From Allobosea sp. Tri-44 (GTDB taxonomy: Bacteria; Pseudomonadota; Alphaproteobacteria; Rhizobiales; Beijerinckiaceae): a stretch of 64,000 nucleotides of DNA. Shown in pieces: positions 1 to 6,971 of the stretch. The notes beneath the pieces were generated by a model. That model saw only the letters and a list, made by a program, of their open reading frames with translations. It was not told the DNA's origin and did not search any database. The position numbers and the translations under genes are program-made. The stretch's first letter is position 1. Each line of letters opens with the position of its first letter. The stretch spans positions 151,543-215,542 of the forward strand of contig NZ_NBDP01000036.1 in assembly GCF_004123845.1 (NCBI RefSeq), in the 5' to 3' direction.

Positions 1-660
1 GCGCGGCTGCTCCTTCGGCGCGAAGGCGAGCTTCAGGTTAGGCCGGTCGAAGGAATGGATGACGAGATGCGGCGGCGCCGGGAACAGTTGCTGGGCGATG
101 TCGTCGCGCGTCTGGCGGTCGGCCGTCGCCGTCAGTGCCGTCACCGGGACGTCGCCGAGCGCCTCGCGCACCTTCGAGAGCAGCCGGTACTCCGGGCGGA
201 AGTCGTGGCCCCATTGCGAGACGCAATGCGCCTCGTCGATGGCGAGGCGAGTTACGCCCAGGCGGCGCAGGCGGGCGACCAGCCCCTCTCCTGCCAGCCG
301 CTCGGGCGAGACGAAGAGCAGTCTGAGCTCGCCGGCGTTGAGCTTCGTCCATGCTTCGCTCGCCTCAGCTTCGCTGTTCATCGAGTTGAGCGAGGCGGCG
401 GAGACGCCGGCGCGCACCAGCTGGCCGACCTGGTCGCGCATCAGGGCGATCAGCGGCGAGACCACCAGCGTCAACCCGCCGGCGACCAGAGCCGGCAGCT
501 GGTAGCACATCGATTTGCCCGAGCCGGTCGGCATCACCGCGAAGACATCGCGGCCGGCGAGCGCAGCCTCGATCACCTCCCATTGCCCGGGGCGGAAATC
601 ATCATAGCCGAAGACCGACTTCAGGATCGCGCGGGCTTCTGATTCGCGGGGCGACGACAT
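1..660 (-). CDS. recQ: ATP-dependent DNA helicase RecQ, N-terminal part (runs off the window)
   Basis: The first 220 residues of a RecQ-family 3'-5' DNA helicase, which unwinds recombination and repair intermediates. The gene reads leftward and is cut by the window edge. Visible superfamily 2 motifs: Q-motif region FRPGQ near residues 22-26, Walker A TGSGKS at 45-50, VVSPLIALMRDQ around 66-77, and the DEAH box at 142-145 followed by CVSQWGHDFRPEY, which is the RecQ-specific aromatic-rich loop. TALTATA (motif III) follows. The ATG at 660 is the only good start before the divergent gene. The C-terminal helicase lobe, zinc and HRDC domains lie outside the window. The assignment is based on the motifs and is firm; the full length cannot be judged. 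Confidence 0.95.
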   Translation of the reverse strand, partial: MSSPRESEARAILKSVFGYDDFRPGQWEVIEAALAGRDVFAVMPTGSGKSMCYQLPALVAGGLTLVVSPLIALMRDQVGQLVRAGVSAASLNSMNSEAEASEAWTKLNAGELRLLFVSPERLAGEGLVARLRRLGVTRLAIDEAHCVSQWGHDFRPEYRLLSKVREALGDVPVTALTATADRQTRDDIAQQLFPAPPHLVIHSFDRPNLKLAFAPKEQPR

Positions 661-786
661 GGCCCGGATGTGCCGGATTCGCGCAGCGAAGGCCAGCCGC
701 CTTGCGATTCCGTCCCCGGTTCCCGCAAGCCCGCTTGATCGGCCGCGGTCTGTGCCTCACGCTGCGGCAGCCCGGCAAGGAGGGTC

Positions 787-1304
787 ATGATGCGCCTGCC
801 CTTCGTCGCCCTGATGGTTGTATTGGCAGCTCCAGCGCACGCTCGGCCGTTGAGCGCGAATTGCCACCTAAGGGAAACGCCTGCTGGGAGCGCAGCTACG
901 ATGCCGCTCATCTCGCCAGCCATCCCCGGCAGAAGGTCACGCGAATTCGGCTGCTGCACAGCCCCCGGAACTGGCAACCGGGCGAAGGCGGCAGCCTCTA
1001 CGTCATGCTCTACATCAACCTGCGCGAGCGCGTGAACGCAGGGCAAAACTTCGACTATCAGCTCAGCGGCTTCTGCCGGGCAGCCGGGCAGAGCCTGCGC
1101 TGCGTGCCCGAATGGGAGGCCGGCAGCTGGCGGATCGAACGCGGACCGAACGGGGCGCTCGACATCCGCAATGCCGGCATCACCGCCAATCCGAACCCCT
1201 ATGATGCCGAGGAGATCGCTGACGATGCAGTCAGTATTCCAGCCAAGCCCGACGACGGGCTCTGGCGCCTGTCGCCGGCAAGCGGGCGCTGCGAGATCGA
1301 GTAG
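787..1304 (+). pseudogene. Frameshifted small secreted protein of unknown function
   Basis: A signal-peptide-like start (MMRLPFVALMVVLAAPAHA, from 787) is in one reading frame, while a protein-like body of about 140 residues (NACWERSYDAAHL... to CEIE, ending at the stop 1302-1304) is in the next frame. The signal-peptide frame soon turns into low-quality sequence, and the body frame extends upstream only into sequence that does not look coding. The switch would have to occur at about 845-890. Either the gene carries a single-base indel (a true pseudogene or a sequence error), or translation starts elsewhere without the signal peptide. The body has paired cysteines (SGFCRAA, LRCVPEW, GRCEIE) typical of a periplasmic protein. 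I do not recognise the family. Confidence 0.6.
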
Positions 1305-1310
1305 CCGGGC

Positions 1311-1877
1311 TCAAGGATTGAGCGCCGCCACCTTCACCAGCCGCGCCACCATCTTGTCACGCATGCCGCGCAGCCGCTTGTCGGTGAAGTCGCCGTCTTC
1401 GCCATAGGCCTTGTCGGCGCCGTTGACCGCCAGCATTTCCGGCACCAGCAGTGCGCCGAAGCCGAGCTCGAGCACGGTGCGTAGCTGCGTCAGGCAGCGA
1501 TAGGTACCGAGATTGCCGGCCGAGGCGCCGCCGATGGCGACGACCTTCTCGCGCAAGCCTGGCCCGCCGGAACGGACGATGCTGATCCAGTCGAGTGCGT
1601 TCTTCAGCGCCGGCGGGTAGCCGGAATTATATTCGGGGCTGGCGATGAAAAGCCCGTCATGGGCGTCGACCAGGGCTGCCAGCGCCTTTGCCTCGCCGGG
1701 CGGGTCGTTGTCATAGGCGCGCGCGTCGATCAGCGGCAGCGGATAGTCGCCGAGCGAAATCTGCGTCACCTCAGCGCCCGCATCTGCGAGATTCCCGGCG
1801 ATCAGGGTCGCGAGCCGGGCATTCATCGAGCCCGGCCGCCAGGAGCCGGCGAAGACGAGGATTTTGGGCATGGTCAC
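1311..1877 (-). CDS. NAD(P)H-dependent FMN reductase family protein
   Basis: A 188-residue flavodoxin-like oxidoreductase that would use FMN and NAD(P)H to reduce quinones, azo compounds or metal ions in the cytoplasm. The N-terminal GSWRPGSMNARLA (about residues 12-24) is the FMN-phosphate loop, and SPEYNSGYPPALKNALDW (about 79-96) is the signature of the NADPH-dependent FMN reductase family. Length is normal for the family. An in-frame ATG two codons downstream (1871, MPKILVF) is an equally good start. It converges with the gene at 787-1304, separated by only 6 bases. The substrate cannot be told from sequence. Confidence 0.9.
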   Translation of the reverse strand: MTMPKILVFAGSWRPGSMNARLATLIAGNLADAGAEVTQISLGDYPLPLIDARAYDNDPPGEAKALAALVDAHDGLFIASPEYNSGYPPALKNALDWISIVRSGGPGLREKVVAIGGASAGNLGTYRCLTQLRTVLELGFGALLVPEMLAVNGADKAYGEDGDFTDKRLRGMRDKMVARLVKVAALNP

Positions 1878-1962
1878 TCCGACTGCGCGGCCGGAGCGAG
1901 CGCCCCGGATTTTTCATCGCGCGATGTCGAAGCGATGCAGGGCTTCCGTCAACCCCGCGCTG

Positions 1963-2763
1963 TCACGGCTTGGCGCGGCGATAGACCCAGACGCGCGCCG
2001 GCGGGATGTTGCGCAGCACCCAGTCGGAGACCTGCGCCTTGAGATGGGAGCCCTTGCGCGGCACCGGCGAGATCACCGCGTAGGTGAACTGGATGAAAGG
2101 TGCGCCGGGCTTGAGCACATTGGTGAAAGCGTCCTGCACCAGCTCCGTCCGTTCGGCCGGCGGCTTGTTGAACAGCGGTAGCGAGGACACTACTGCGCTC
2201 GCTTTTTCGGTCAGATGCCCGGCGAGCGTCGCCGACAGCGCATAGGCATCGCCCTCGATGACGGTAGCCTGCGGGAAACGGCGGCGCAGCAGCTCGCAGA
2301 ATTCCGGGCTGTACTCGACCAGGATCAACCTGGACTCGTCGATGCCGCGCGCGATCAGCGCCTCGGTGACCGGGCCGGTGCCGGGGCCGATCTCGACCAC
2401 CGGCCCCTCGGCCAACGGGTCGACATAGGACGCCATGCGCCTGGCCAGGAACGGGCTCGAGGGTGCGACGGCGCCGGTGCGGCCGGGCGAATCGATCCAG
2501 GATTTGAGGAAGCGGGCATCGTCGCTAAAACGCGCCTTGGCCTCGTCGGCCGCCTTGCGGACGCGCGATTTGAACTTGTCGGCGGTGTTGCGGACCTCGT
2601 CCTCGACCTTGTAGCGCGCCGCAGCGACCCGCAATCTCGCCTCGGCGACGCTGTCGACGAGATCGGCGGCGGTCAAACGCACCTCGTGCTCCAGCCGCGC
2701 GGCGACGGACGAGCGTCCGAGGCGGGTGGTGCGCAGGCGCTGACCGGAAGCGGAATGGGCCAT
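1963..2763 (-). CDS. PmtA-like SAM-dependent methyltransferase (phospholipid N-methyltransferase family)
   Basis: A class I methyltransferase. The SAM-binding motif I is VVEIGPGTGPVTEAL, followed by the acidic LVEYSPEFCELL, GDAYAL and VVSSLPLFN. This set matches the rhizobial/Rhodobacter PmtA group, which methylates phosphatidylethanolamine, and the rRNA-dimethylase-like fold. I place the start at ATG 2763 because a GAGG box lies 6 bases upstream; longer in-frame starts reach 2850. Before the catalytic domain there is an unusual 75-residue charged amphipathic helix rich in Ala, Arg, Glu and Val, ending in FLKSWIDSPGRTGAV, which may be a membrane-surface anchor. About 266 residues. Family is sure; the phospholipid substrate is inferred. 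Confidence 0.8.
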   Translation of the reverse strand: MAHSASGQRLRTTRLGRSSVAARLEHEVRLTAADLVDSVAEARLRVAAARYKVEDEVRNTADKFKSRVRKAADEAKARFSDDARFLKSWIDSPGRTGAVAPSSPFLARRMASYVDPLAEGPVVEIGPGTGPVTEALIARGIDESRLILVEYSPEFCELLRRRFPQATVIEGDAYALSATLAGHLTEKASAVVSSLPLFNKPPAERTELVQDAFTNVLKPGAPFIQFTYAVISPVPRKGSHLKAQVSDWVLRNIPPARVWVYRRAKP

Positions 2764-2897
2764 CCAGAACCTCAGTTTGGCGACGGAAATGGCCCGCGCC
2801 GAAGCGACATGACAATGCCGTGACGTTACGCCGCTGTCATATGGGGTCAAGAGCAGGCCGAAGCCAGCGATTTCTCAAGCGTCGCGGAGCGAGGCGC

Positions 2898-3659
2898 TCA
2901 GAATAGCGGGCGCGGCTGCAATTCGCTGTCGAAGAGCAGCGCCATGCGTTCCGTCAGCCGCGGGTTATGGACAGTGAGCCGGCCACGTTCGAGCGAGAAC
3001 ATCCCGGCCTTGCGCAGCCGGGCCCAGGTCTTGCTGGTGTGGACCAGCGACAGGCCGAGCGCATCGGCGAGCTGCTGCTGCGTCAGCGGGAAGGCGAAGC
3101 TCTTCTCGGCGACCAGACCAAGCGCCTCGGCCCTTCGATAGAGCGAGATCACCAGTGCCGCGATCCGCTCTTGGGCGCTGCGTTGGCCGACCGAGGTCAG
3201 GTTCTCGTCGATCAGGCTCTCCTCACGCGATCCGAGCCAGGCGAGCTCATAGGCCAGTGCCGGCATCCGCCCGAAGAATTCATAGGTGCGTCGGCGCGGG
3301 AAGACGCAGAGCTCGACGTCGGTCAGCGCCTCGATGCCGTGCTGGGCGGCGCTCAGCAGCGAAGCCTGAAGCCCGACGAGATCGCCTGGCAGGAGGAAGT
3401 TGAGGATCTGCCGGCGCCCATCCGGCAGCGATTTGTAGCGGAAGGCCCAACCCGAGAAGAGCGTGTAGAGCTCGGCATCCTCCTGGCCGGGATGGATGAT
3501 GTCGGCGCCGGCCGGCAATTGCCGGTGGTCGAGCTTCATTGTCTGGATGAAGCGGATTTCCTCGTCGGACTTGTCCTTGAAGGCCGGCTTCAGCCGCAGC
3601 GGACAGGCAAGGCAGGACGGGCTGCGGTGATTGCGATGATTGCTCGATGCGACGATCAC
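2898..3659 (-). CDS. Crp/Fnr family transcriptional regulator
   Basis: A cyclic-nucleotide-binding-fold regulator with a C-terminal helix-turn-helix. The N-terminus has SCLACPLR, a CxxC pair as in many rhizobial Fnr-type proteins, but too few cysteines are present for a standard Fnr [4Fe-4S] cluster. The effector domain runs from about RQLPAGADIIHPGQ to LCVFPRR, and the winged helix includes LTQQQLADALGLSLVHTSKTWARLRKAG (split here only by length of quote). I choose the GTG at 3659 because GAGGGAG lies 6 bases upstream; an ATG at 3737 would add 26 residues. It is divergent from the ABC transporter at 3782, and the stress promoter at 3681-3705 sits between them. Signal sensed is unknown. Confidence 0.88.
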   Translation of the reverse strand: MIVASSNHRNHRSPSCLACPLRLKPAFKDKSDEEIRFIQTMKLDHRQLPAGADIIHPGQEDAELYTLFSGWAFRYKSLPDGRRQILNFLLPGDLVGLQASLLSAAQHGIEALTDVELCVFPRRRTYEFFGRMPALAYELAWLGSREESLIDENLTSVGQRSAQERIAALVISLYRRAEALGLVAEKSFAFPLTQQQLADALGLSLVHTSKTWARLRKAGMFSLERGRLTVHNPRLTERMALLFDSELQPRPLF

Positions 3660-3680
3660 GCCGGGCTCCCTCGCCCGCCC

Positions 3681-3705
3681 GGAACTCACGGCGAACGCTT
3701 GCGTT
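3681..3705 (+). promoter_or_regulatory. EcfG-type stress promoter upstream of the SbmA/BacA-like ABC transporter
   Basis: Exact GGAAC at 3681-3685, a 16-base spacer, and exact CGTT at 3702-3705. This is the known -35/-10 pattern of the alphaproteobacterial general stress sigma factor EcfG. It is oriented toward the ATG at 3782, leaving a leader of about 70 bases. Confidence 0.8.
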
Positions 3706-3781
3706 TTCTGTTTGGCGCGAAAGCCGCTGCTTAGCAATCGCGCTCCTTCGTCTCACGGCAGAATGCTCTGGAGGCCATCGC

Positions 3782-5593
3782 ATGAAAACACCCGCCTCCG
3801 GGTTGCGGCGCTCGCGCCTGCGCCAGTTCTTTCGCGTGGCACGGCACTTCTGGACCGGGAAGAGCCGGCTGCGCGCCTGGGTGCTCACCCTCGCAGTCCT
3901 GCTGTTCGTCGCTACCCAGCTTGGCGCGGCGGTCGGTGTCAACGCCTGGAACCGGCTATTCTTCGACGCACTGGAGAAGCGCGACCTCGACAAGGTCTGG
4001 ACGGCGGTCGGCTGGCTGCCGCTGATCGTTGCGGCGTCGGCAGCGTCGTTGTCTTGCCTCGTGATCAGCCGGATGCTGCTGCAGATGCGCTGGCGCGAAT
4101 GGCTGACATATCGCCTCGCCGGCTGGTGGATCGCCGACCAGCGCTATTACCGGATGCAGTTCGTCGCGCCCGACCAGAGCGCGCCGGAATACCGCATCGC
4201 CGAGGATGTCCGTCTCGCCATCGAGCCTCTGGTCGAGTTCGCGATCGGGTTGCTCAGCGCCTTCGTCACCGCGGTGACCTTCGCCGCGATCCTCTGGCAG
4301 GTCGCCGGCGCGGCGCACTTCACGATCGGTGGGTCTGAGATCGTGATCCCCAGCTATATGGCGATCGCCGCGATTATCTATGCGGTCATCGCCTCGCTCG
4401 CGGCCTATTTCGCCGGTCGGCCTCTGGTGCCGCGCATCGCCGCCAAGAATGAGGCCGAGGCGCAGTTCCGCGCCGAGATGACGCGACTGCGCGAGAACGC
4501 CGAGAGCATCGCCCTGATCAAGGGCGATGCCGACGAGCGCGATTCGGTCGGAGAGAACTATGGCCGCATCGTCGCCGCCTGGCTGAAGGTGATCCGGCAG
4601 CAGGCGGTCATCGCCATCGTGCTCAACACCAATGGCGCGCTGTTCCCGATCGTGCCGTTGCTGCTGATCGCGCCAAAATACCTGTCGGGCGAGATCACGC
4701 TCGGCGCGGTCATCCAGGTCGTCGCCGCCTTCAGCGCCGTGCAGGCCGCGTTGATCTGGTTTGTCGACAATTTCGTCCGGCTGGCGGAGTGGTTCGCCTC
4801 GGTGACCCGCGTCGACGAGCTGGCGGAGACGCTGGAGGCGCTGGATGTCGGCACGATCATGGACGGCGAGACCCGGATCGAACTGGGCGAGAGCGAGGAC
4901 GGCGCGATCCACATCGCCGATCTTTCGATCGCTCACAGCAACGGACGGATCGTCATCGCCGATGCGTCCGTGGTGATTGCGGCCGGCGAGAAGGTGCTGA
5001 TCGCCGGCGAGAGCGGGACGGGCAAGAGCACGTTGATTCGGGCGATCGCCGGCCTCTGGCCCTGGGGCTCCGGTTCGATCAGGCTGCCGCCCGGCAAGCG
5101 CATCGCCTTCGTGCCGCAGAAGCCCTATCTGCCGATCGGCACGCTGCGCGACGTGATGCTCTATCCGGAAGCTGAGAGCCGCGTCGACGACGAGGCAGTC
5201 AGGGATGCGCTGAAACGCTGCGGCCTCGCCTCGCTCGGCCAACGACTCGACGAAGAGGAGCGTTGGGACCAGACCTTGTCCGGCGGCGAGCGCCAGCGTG
5301 TCGCCTTCGCGCGGCTGCTGATCCAGAAGCCCGACATCATCATCATGGACGAGGCGACTTCGGCGCTCGACGAGGCCAGCCAGGACTCGCTGCTCGGCCT
5401 GATCGAGAGCGAGCTCTCCTATGCGACGATCATCAGCGTCGGGCATCGGCCCGGCCTCGAGGATTTTCACGAACGCAAGATCACCTTCGAGAAGCGCGAG
5501 GCTGGCGCGCATCTGACCACGAAGCGTCTGACCAGGTCGCTCTGGCGGCTGTTTCGCCGCCGCGAGGCCGCCAACGATCAGCCGTCAGCCTGA
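3782..5593 (+). CDS. ABC transporter with fused permease and ATPase (SbmA/BacA-like, YddA type)
   Basis: A 603-residue half-transporter: an N-terminal transmembrane domain of the SbmA/BacA-like type (first segment near residues 35-55, LRAWVLTLAVLLFVAT) and a C-terminal ATPase. Walker A is GESGTGKST, the signature is LSGGERQRVAFARLL, and Walker B is IIIMDEATSALDE. Proteins of this type form homodimers in the inner membrane and move peptides or hydrophobic compounds; BacA relatives matter for envelope lipid makeup. ATG 3782 is preferred to upstream in-frame codons because it follows the predicted stress promoter at 3681-3705 and begins a basic N-terminus. Control by EcfG is inferred from that promoter. 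Substrate and direction of transport are not visible. Confidence 0.9.
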   Translation: MKTPASGLRRSRLRQFFRVARHFWTGKSRLRAWVLTLAVLLFVATQLGAAVGVNAWNRLFFDALEKRDLDKVWTAVGWLPLIVAASAASLSCLVISRMLLQMRWREWLTYRLAGWWIADQRYYRMQFVAPDQSAPEYRIAEDVRLAIEPLVEFAIGLLSAFVTAVTFAAILWQVAGAAHFTIGGSEIVIPSYMAIAAIIYAVIASLAAYFAGRPLVPRIAAKNEAEAQFRAEMTRLRENAESIALIKGDADERDSVGENYGRIVAAWLKVIRQQAVIAIVLNTNGALFPIVPLLLIAPKYLSGEITLGAVIQVVAAFSAVQAALIWFVDNFVRLAEWFASVTRVDELAETLEALDVGTIMDGETRIELGESEDGAIHIADLSIAHSNGRIVIADASVVIAAGEKVLIAGESGTGKSTLIRAIAGLWPWGSGSIRLPPGKRIAFVPQKPYLPIGTLRDVMLYPEAESRVDDEAVRDALKRCGLASLGQRLDEEERWDQTLSGGERQRVAFARLLIQKPDIIIMDEATSALDEASQDSLLGLIESELSYATIISVGHRPGLEDFHERKITFEKREAGAHLTTKRLTRSLWRLFRRREAANDQPSA

Positions 5594-5628
5594 AAAGAAT
5601 TCGGATCGCCGCGAATTCCACGCAAACC

Positions 5629-5653
5629 GGAACAAGTCCCCGCCGAACGGGTT
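5629..5653 (+). promoter_or_regulatory. Possible weak EcfG-type promoter upstream of the 91-residue protein
   Basis: GGAAC at 5629-5633, then 16 bases, then GGTT at 5650-5653, one mismatch from the CGTT consensus. It points at the ATG at 5704, about 50 bases away. Placement within an island of exact sites makes it plausible, but the -10 mismatch keeps it a candidate only. Confidence 0.4.
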
Positions 5654-5703
5654 GAGAAGCCGTCCCCGCCTTGAAGGGCGGTCACACGAACGGGAGAGCG
5701 AAG

Positions 5704-5979
5704 ATGACCACCGCCAGCCTTGCCCCCCTCAAGCGCGCTGCCACCTTCTTCGGCGGCATGGCCTTGGTCGTGACCGCGCTGACCATGGGCGCTTCGATCC
5801 AGAACGGCTTCGGCGAGAGCTCGGAAGCGGTCGCCCAGGCTAAGATCCAGCGTGGCGCTCCGGCCGACGTCCAGTTCGCGGCGGTCAACCCGGCCGAGAT
5901 GCGCCGTGACTTCGCCCACCGGGTCGTGCCGACCTCGCAGCGCGAGGCCAGCCTCAAGGGCAATACCATCCTGCGCTGA
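5704..5979 (+). CDS. Small secreted or membrane-anchored protein of unknown function
   Basis: A 91-residue protein starting at ATG 5704 with GGGAGAG 4 bases upstream. The N-terminus has a basic patch (LKRAAT) and then a hydrophobic stretch (FFGGMALVVTALTMGASI, about residues 15-32), consistent with a signal peptide or a single membrane anchor. The rest is hydrophilic (QRGAPADVQFAAVNPAEMRRDF) with no motif I recognise. It follows the ABC transporter gene by 110 bases, has a possible near-consensus EcfG site, and is followed by a strong terminator. It could be a stress-linked periplasmic protein; that is inference from position. Confidence 0.7.
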   Translation: MTTASLAPLKRAATFFGGMALVVTALTMGASIQNGFGESSEAVAQAKIQRGAPADVQFAAVNPAEMRRDFAHRVVPTSQREASLKGNTILR

Positions 5980-6038
5980 TCCGAAACTTTGGCGGAACCG
6001 ATCCGCCGCTCGCGCGTAGTCTTATGTGACCGATCAGC

Positions 6039-6062
6039 AAAGCCGCCGCGAGGCGGCTTTTT
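6039..6062 (+). terminator. Rho-independent terminator after the 91-residue protein
   Basis: A perfect 9-bp stem (AAAGCCGCC / GGCGGCTTT) with a 4-base GCGA loop, ending in a run of five T. Confidence 0.85.
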
Positions 6063-6098
6063 GCCGTGACCGCGAGATCGGCCAGGCTGGGGACGAAC

Positions 6099-6971
6099 AT
6101 GTATCTGCGCATTCGCCACGCGACGACTTACCGCTATGCCGCTCCGGTCAACTTTGGCCCGCACCGGCTGATGCTGCGCCCGCGCGATTCCTTCGATCTG
6201 CGCGTGATCGACACGGCGATCACGATCTCGCCGCAGGCCAATCTGCGCTGGATGCACGACGCCTATGGCAACCCGGTCGCCATGGCGACGTTCGCCGGCA
6301 GTTCCGATACGCTCGATGTCGTCAGCGAACTCGTTGTCCAGCGCTTCGGCTCGGCCTTGCCGCGCAGCAGGGTGGAGCCCGACATCGAGAGTTTCGAGAT
6401 AAGCTACACGCCGGCCGAGCGCGCCGTGCTCCAGCCTTATCTCGATCTGGCCGCGGCCGATCCAGATGGGGCTCTCGAAGCCTGGCTGCAGGCGTTCAGA
6501 GCACGGCTGAACGGCGGCCACCTGCTACGGGCACTGGCGCACGAGATCAGCACCGGCCTGACCTATGCGGTCCGTTATGACGAAGGCACCCAGCATCCGC
6601 TCGACACGCTGCAGATGGCGGCGGGCTCCTGCCGCGACTATGCTTGGCTGTTCATCGAGTTGGCGCGCCGGCTCGGCTTCGCTGCGCGCTTCGTCACCGG
6701 CTATATCCACGACCGCTCACCCCAGGGCGGGGCGATGGCCTCCGTGGTCGGGCTGACCCATGCCTGGGCCGATGTCTTCATCCCCAATGACGGCTGGGTC
6801 GAGTTCGATCCGACCAACGATCTCGTCGCCGACCGGCAATTGCTGCGCGTCGCGGTGGCGCGGGTGCCGGAGGACGCCTCGCCGATCGCCGGCAGCTATG
6901 TCGGCCCGACCGGGGCCTTCCTCGGGCTCAGCGTCGGGGTGGCGATCACACCGGCCGAAGGGCTGGGCTGA
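6099..6971 (+). CDS. Transglutaminase-like cysteine protease/amidase family protein
   Basis: A 290-residue protein with the bacterial transglutaminase N-terminal beta domain (MYLRIRHATTYRYA, about residues 1-85) and a transglutaminase-like core. The catalytic triad is visible: Cys178 in AGSCRDYAW, His221 in LTHAWADV, and Asp237 in VEFDPTND. Such proteins usually hydrolyse or transfer amide bonds, often peptides; no signal peptide is seen, so it is probably cytoplasmic. The start is ATG 6099 with GGGGA upstream; an in-frame codon at 6066 is less likely. Its last 76 bases overlap the 3' end of the sensor kinase gene on the other strand, which is unusual. Confidence 0.9.
   Translation: MYLRIRHATTYRYAAPVNFGPHRLMLRPRDSFDLRVIDTAITISPQANLRWMHDAYGNPVAMATFAGSSDTLDVVSELVVQRFGSALPRSRVEPDIESFEISYTPAERAVLQPYLDLAAADPDGALEAWLQAFRARLNGGHLLRALAHEISTGLTYAVRYDEGTQHPLDTLQMAAGSCRDYAWLFIELARRLGFAARFVTGYIHDRSPQGGAMASVVGLTHAWADVFIPNDGWVEFDPTNDLVADRQLLRVAVARVPEDASPIAGSYVGPTGAFLGLSVGVAITPAEGLG

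Noticed and set aside
55..642. 195-residue plus-strand open frame at the window start
   Set aside because: Shadow of recQ, whose helicase motifs are clear on the minus strand.
5994..6018. GGAAC-N16-CGTA before the transglutaminase-like gene
   Set aside because: The -10 element has a mismatch and a strong terminator lies between it and the gene.
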